The notes beneath the pieces are model-generated. The model ran no database searches, had not been told where the DNA came from, and saw only the letters and a program-made list of their open reading frames with translations. From positions 1 to 64,000 of the forward strand of contig JAIQFY010000014.1 in NCBI GenBank assembly GCA_020072965.1: a stretch of 64,000 bases of DNA, in the 5' to 3' direction. The stretch comes from Terriglobia bacterium (lineage in GTDB: Bacteria > Acidobacteriota > Terriglobia > JAIQFV01). How positions within the stretch are numbered: position 1 is the first letter of the stretch; each line of letters opens with the position of its first letter. Position numbers and translations under genes: made by a program. Below are positions 60,722 to 64,000 of the stretch, piece by piece.

Positions 60722-63700
60722 ATGGTGTACACACATCTCATGACAAGAAGTTTCATGCTGATCGTTTTAATTGCCCTGGCGCTTCTTCTCGTCCTCACCG
60801 CGGCCACCCAGGCGCAGTCGGCCGGGTCCATCGCGGGATTGGTCACGGACGCGCAAGGAGCCGCCGTGGTAGGCGCCAAAGTAACGGCGCGTAACACGGC
60901 CACCGGTTTGGAGCGGACGACAGTCACCGGACCAACGGGCCAGTACCAGTTTGCCGCGCTGCCGATCGGCACGTACAAGGTCGAGGCCCAGGCCCAGGGG
61001 TTCCAAACCAAAGTGACGGAGAGCGTGATCGTGCAGGTCGCCCAGATCACGGACCTCGATATCTCGCTGGTGGTGGGACAACTGAGCGAAACCGTGAACG
61101 TGGAGGCCTCGGCCCCGGTTATCGAGTCGACCACGATGTCGGTGGGCGCGGTCATCCCCCAGCGGACGGTTCAGGAAATTCCCCTGAACGGCCGGCATTT
61201 CGTCGATCTGGGATTGCTGCTGCCCGGATCGGTGGTCCAACCGCAAAGCGGGTTTCTGACGGCCCCGTTGCGCGGGCAGGGGGCCTTCGCCTTCAACACC
61301 GCCGGAAACCGGGAGGACACCGTCAACTTCATGGTCAACGGCGTCAACCTGAACGACATGGTTCAGAACCAGATCACGTTCCAGCCGTCCATCAATACCG
61401 TCTCTGAATTCAGCTCCACCAACTCGACGTTCAGCGCGGAATACGGACGGAACAGCGGCGCGATCGTGAACATCGCCACGCGCTCCGGGAGCAACCAGTT
61501 CCATGGGGAAGCCTTTGAGTTCATTCGCAACAATTCTTTGGATGCGAACAACTTCTTCACCAATTCAGCCAGCCTGCCTATCCCTCCGTTCAAGCGCAAC
61601 CAGTTCGGCTTTAACGTGGGGGGGCCGGTGTGGTTGGGACCGAGCCATCCCGGAAAAGACCGCACCTTCTTCTTCTTCAGTTATGAAGGATTGCGCCAGC
61701 GCCAGGGGTTGACCTTCCCCAAAGTCACCTCGGTTCCCACTGCCGCGCAACGGGCCGCAGTGACGAATCCGACGGTCCTCAAGCTCCTGCCTTTCATTCC
61801 GGCAGCCAATGTTCCAGGGACCAACAGCTTTATCGGCACGGGGACAGCTCCGGTGAATATCGACCAGTGGACGGTCGATCTCTCTCATCGAATCTCCGAT
61901 AAGGACTCCATTCACGGCTACTATGCCTTCCAACGGGACCTGCGCCAGGAACCCAGCCTGCAAGGCAATAACATTCCGGGATTCGGCGACACGCGACAAT
62001 CCCACCGGCAGATTTTCACGTTGGGCGAAACGCACATTTTCAACGACCGGACGGTCAATGATTTCCGGCTGGGATTCAATCGCATCCACATCACCTTCGC
62101 GCCGAACGCAACGTTGAATCCCGCCGATTTCGGGATCAATAACGGCGTCACGACCGACCTCGGTCTTCCTCAGATCCGGATTACGGGCTCAACCGATTTC
62201 GGCGGCCCCGCCGGATTTCCCCAGGGTCGGGCGGACACCGGCTATCTTTGGTCCGACACCCTCAGCTACCTGGTGGGAAAGCACTCCCTGAAAATCGGAA
62301 CGGAACTGCGTCGCTTCCAAAACAACAACTTGAATAACGACACCGGGCTGATGCAGTTCACTAGCCTTTCAGCGTTCCTCGCGGGTACCTCGACTTCTTA
62401 TAGCTCTACCCTCGGCGCCGTAGAGAGCGGCGTTCGGACGACCGGCTTCGGCCTCTTCGTCCAGGATAACTACAAGTTTTCTCCGAGGCTCACGGTGGAG
62501 CTCGGATTGCGCTGGGACATGAACACCACCCCGACCGAGGTCAACAATAAATTTGTGAACTTTGATCCGGTGACGGGCAAGTTGGTCCAATTGGGTGCAG
62601 GGATTGACCAGATCTACGCCTCGAACAACAAGAACTTTGGACCTCGCGTCGGCTTTGCCTGGGATCCATTTGGAACAGGGAGGACCGTGATTCGTGGCGG
62701 TTATGGTCTGTACTACGATCAGCCGGTCACCAATTCAGTCACCGGACTTACGACCAATCCTCCCTTTGCCAATCCCGTGTCGGCAACAGGGATAGTTTCG
62801 ATAAGCAATCCGCTGGCGAATTCTGCGTCAGTTCCCGCGACGAGTCCGGCCGCCATCAACCCCGATTTCCGGAATTCCTACGTTCAGTCGTGGAACCTGA
62901 ACATTCAACGGGAGGTGACGAAAGGGACTTCGATGCAAGTAGGTTACTTCGGCTCGAAGGGCACCCACCTGCGCATGTTCCACAATATCAACCAGCCTCT
63001 TGTGCCGGGTAACAACCTGACGCGACCTTACGCGGGCTTCTCGAATATCGTCCAGGTCGACAGTCCCTCGAACTCGACTTACAACGCCCTGTGGGTCAGT
63101 GCCACCAAACAGATCTCGCACGGGCTGCAGTTCAGCACCTCCTATACCTGGTCCCACTCCATCGATTGGATCTCGCTCAGCTCCCCGGCGGCATCGACCA
63201 TGATGTCGCAGGACAGTTACAATCTGCGGAATGAAAAGGGCTCCTCCGACTATGATGCGCGGCACCATTTCAACATCAGCTACATCTACGATCTCCCCTT
63301 GAAAGGAAATCGACTGGTGGAGGGCTGGCAGATCGCGGGAATCACCACGTTCCAGTCTGGCAACCCCCTGGACATCATTGTTTCGGGGGCAGGTCCGACA
63401 GGATTTGCCACTCGACGTGCCAACCTGGTGGGGGATCCCACGGTGGGTAATCCGACCGTTTCACAGTGGTTTAACATCGCCGCCTTTTGCACGCCGGGCG
63501 CGGTCGGCTGCGCCGGTCCACCCGTGTTTGGCGATGTAGGCCGAAATACGGTCATCGGACCCGGGTTCAGCAATTTTGATTTTTCGATCATTAAGAGAAC
63601 CCGGATTAAGGAAAGTATGAACGTGGAATTCCGGACGGAGTTCTTCGACATCTTTAACCATCCCAATTTCGGGCAGCCCGGACGAGTCGTCGGGGCCTCG

Positions 63701-63790
63701 AACTTTGGACAGGTGACCAATACGCGCTTCGGCACTGGCGATTCCGGGTCTTCGCGCCAGGTTCAGTTTGCGTTGAAGTTCTTGTTCTAA
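60722..63790 (+). CDS. Oar-like TonB-dependent receptor with carboxypeptidase-regulatory-like domain
   Basis: The protein has 1022 residues. A signal peptide (FMLIVLIALALLLVLTAATQA) is followed by a carboxypeptidase-regulatory-like beta-sandwich, residues about 35-115 (GSIAGLVTDAQGAAVVGAKV, TGQYQFAALPIGTYKVEAQA). The plug domain comes next (QRTVQEIPLNGRHFVDLGLL; YGRNSGAIVNIATRSGSNQF), and then a long outer-membrane beta-barrel ending in FALKFLF with a terminal Phe. This class is expanded in Acidobacteriota and is thought to take up large or sugar-derived compounds, but no ligand can be named. ATG 60722 has GGAGG 5 bases upstream. The gene is complete and ends 164 bases before a strong terminator. 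Confidence 0.93.
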   Translation: MVYTHLMTRSFMLIVLIALALLLVLTAATQAQSAGSIAGLVTDAQGAAVVGAKVTARNTATGLERTTVTGPTGQYQFAALPIGTYKVEAQAQGFQTKVTESVIVQVAQITDLDISLVVGQLSETVNVEASAPVIESTTMSVGAVIPQRTVQEIPLNGRHFVDLGLLLPGSVVQPQSGFLTAPLRGQGAFAFNTAGNREDTVNFMVNGVNLNDMVQNQITFQPSINTVSEFSSTNSTFSAEYGRNSGAIVNIATRSGSNQFHGEAFEFIRNNSLDANNFFTNSASLPIPPFKRNQFGFNVGGPVWLGPSHPGKDRTFFFFSYEGLRQRQGLTFPKVTSVPTAAQRAAVTNPTVLKLLPFIPAANVPGTNSFIGTGTAPVNIDQWTVDLSHRISDKDSIHGYYAFQRDLRQEPSLQGNNIPGFGDTRQSHRQIFTLGETHIFNDRTVNDFRLGFNRIHITFAPNATLNPADFGINNGVTTDLGLPQIRITGSTDFGGPAGFPQGRADTGYLWSDTLSYLVGKHSLKIGTELRRFQNNNLNNDTGLMQFTSLSAFLAGTSTSYSSTLGAVESGVRTTGFGLFVQDNYKFSPRLTVELGLRWDMNTTPTEVNNKFVNFDPVTGKLVQLGAGIDQIYASNNKNFGPRVGFAWDPFGTGRTVIRGGYGLYYDQPVTNSVTGLTTNPPFANPVSATGIVSISNPLANSASVPATSPAAINPDFRNSYVQSWNLNIQREVTKGTSMQVGYFGSKGTHLRMFHNINQPLVPGNNLTRPYAGFSNIVQVDSPSNSTYNALWVSATKQISHGLQFSTSYTWSHSIDWISLSSPAASTMMSQDSYNLRNEKGSSDYDARHHFNISYIYDLPLKGNRLVEGWQIAGITTFQSGNPLDIIVSGAGPTGFATRRANLVGDPTVGNPTVSQWFNIAAFCTPGAVGCAGPPVFGDVGRNTVIGPGFSNFDFSIIKRTRIKESMNVEFRTEFFDIFNHPNFGQPGRVVGASNFGQVTNTRFGTGDSGSSRQVQFALKFLF

Positions 63791-63954
63791 AAGGTTTTTG
63801 GCGGGGCCATCCACAGAGGGGTCCCGCCTGTTACCAGTTTGGAGCGGGGGGAACTCAGGCAGACCCGCCTCGACGATTCGGGATTGCCAGATTCCGAATC
63901 TCCGGGGAGGTGAGGGAACTTCGCTTCAATGTACGCCGATGCTACCTCCTGTGA

Positions 63955-63987
63955 CCAGGGGAGAAACCCTTCTCCCCTGGTTTTTTT
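63955..63987 (+). terminator. Intrinsic terminator after the TonB-dependent receptor
   Basis: CCAGGGGAGA at 63955-63964 pairs perfectly with TCTCCCCTGG at 63971-63980 around the loop AACCCT. Seven T follow (63981-63987). This is a textbook Rho-independent terminator. Confidence 0.92.
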
Positions 63988-64000
63988 GCAGGGGATGGCA

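Overview
The window looks like chromosomal DNA of an Acidobacteriota-type bacterium. The evidence is indirect. There is a large Oar-like TonB-dependent receptor with an N-terminal carboxypeptidase-regulatory-like domain. A secreted PQQ-type sugar dehydrogenase carries a BACON-like domain, and an LmbE-type deacetylase has a very long C-terminal extension. Base composition is moderately high in G+C, and many intergenic spaces hold palindromic or heptanucleotide repeats. I could not run a taxonomic search, so the phylum is an inference.

Layout. Bases 1-540 hold the tail of an IS630-type transposase and a nested palindromic element. From 544 to 11434 (minus strand) are a B12-binding radical SAM protein, an alpha/beta hydrolase, an MFS exporter, a carboxymuconolactone-decarboxylase-like protein, an APC permease, the LmbE-type protein and a small membrane protein. 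From 11652 to 18039 an ABC exporter (ATPase plus two ABC-2 permeases) is interrupted by the sugar dehydrogenase gene. A small exported protein, a second APC permease and a SurA/PpiD-type chaperone follow. From 23418 to 28937 is the cell-shape operon mreB-mreC-mreD-mrdA(PBP2)-rodA. It is followed by a TIGR03960-type radical SAM protein fused to a DUF2344-type domain, and by an RNase E/G whose S1 domain is split by about 690 low-complexity residues. From 36274 to 43757 are an aminotransferase, an S9 peptidase, an aldo/keto reductase, a PEGA-domain protein and a homoserine dehydrogenase. From 43823 to 46934 (minus) is the classic ffs-dnaX-ybaB-recR cluster. From 47226 to 49106 three small zinc-ribbon proteins surround rpsU. 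From 49666 to 56230 (minus) a histidine kinase, a sigma-54 response regulator, a TPR protein and phosphotransacetylase form one likely operon. The window ends with a secreted hypothetical protein, a thiolase, a GntR regulator and the TonB-dependent receptor.

The points most worth following up are these. (1) A run of nine A in dnaX, placed so that a -1 shift or one extra A gives an immediate stop and a 409-residue gamma subunit. (2) A dispersed element with a 116-bp core, in three full copies and one fragment. Every copy lies just past the stop codon of a minus-strand gene and has the same orientation. (3) Intergenic arrays with a 7-bp period and several unrelated heptamer units. (4) A perfect inverted repeat between the GntR gene and the TonB receptor that would cover a -35 box. 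(5) The enlarged RNase E/G. (6) A 58-codon gene candidate downstream of rodA. None of these is proven here.
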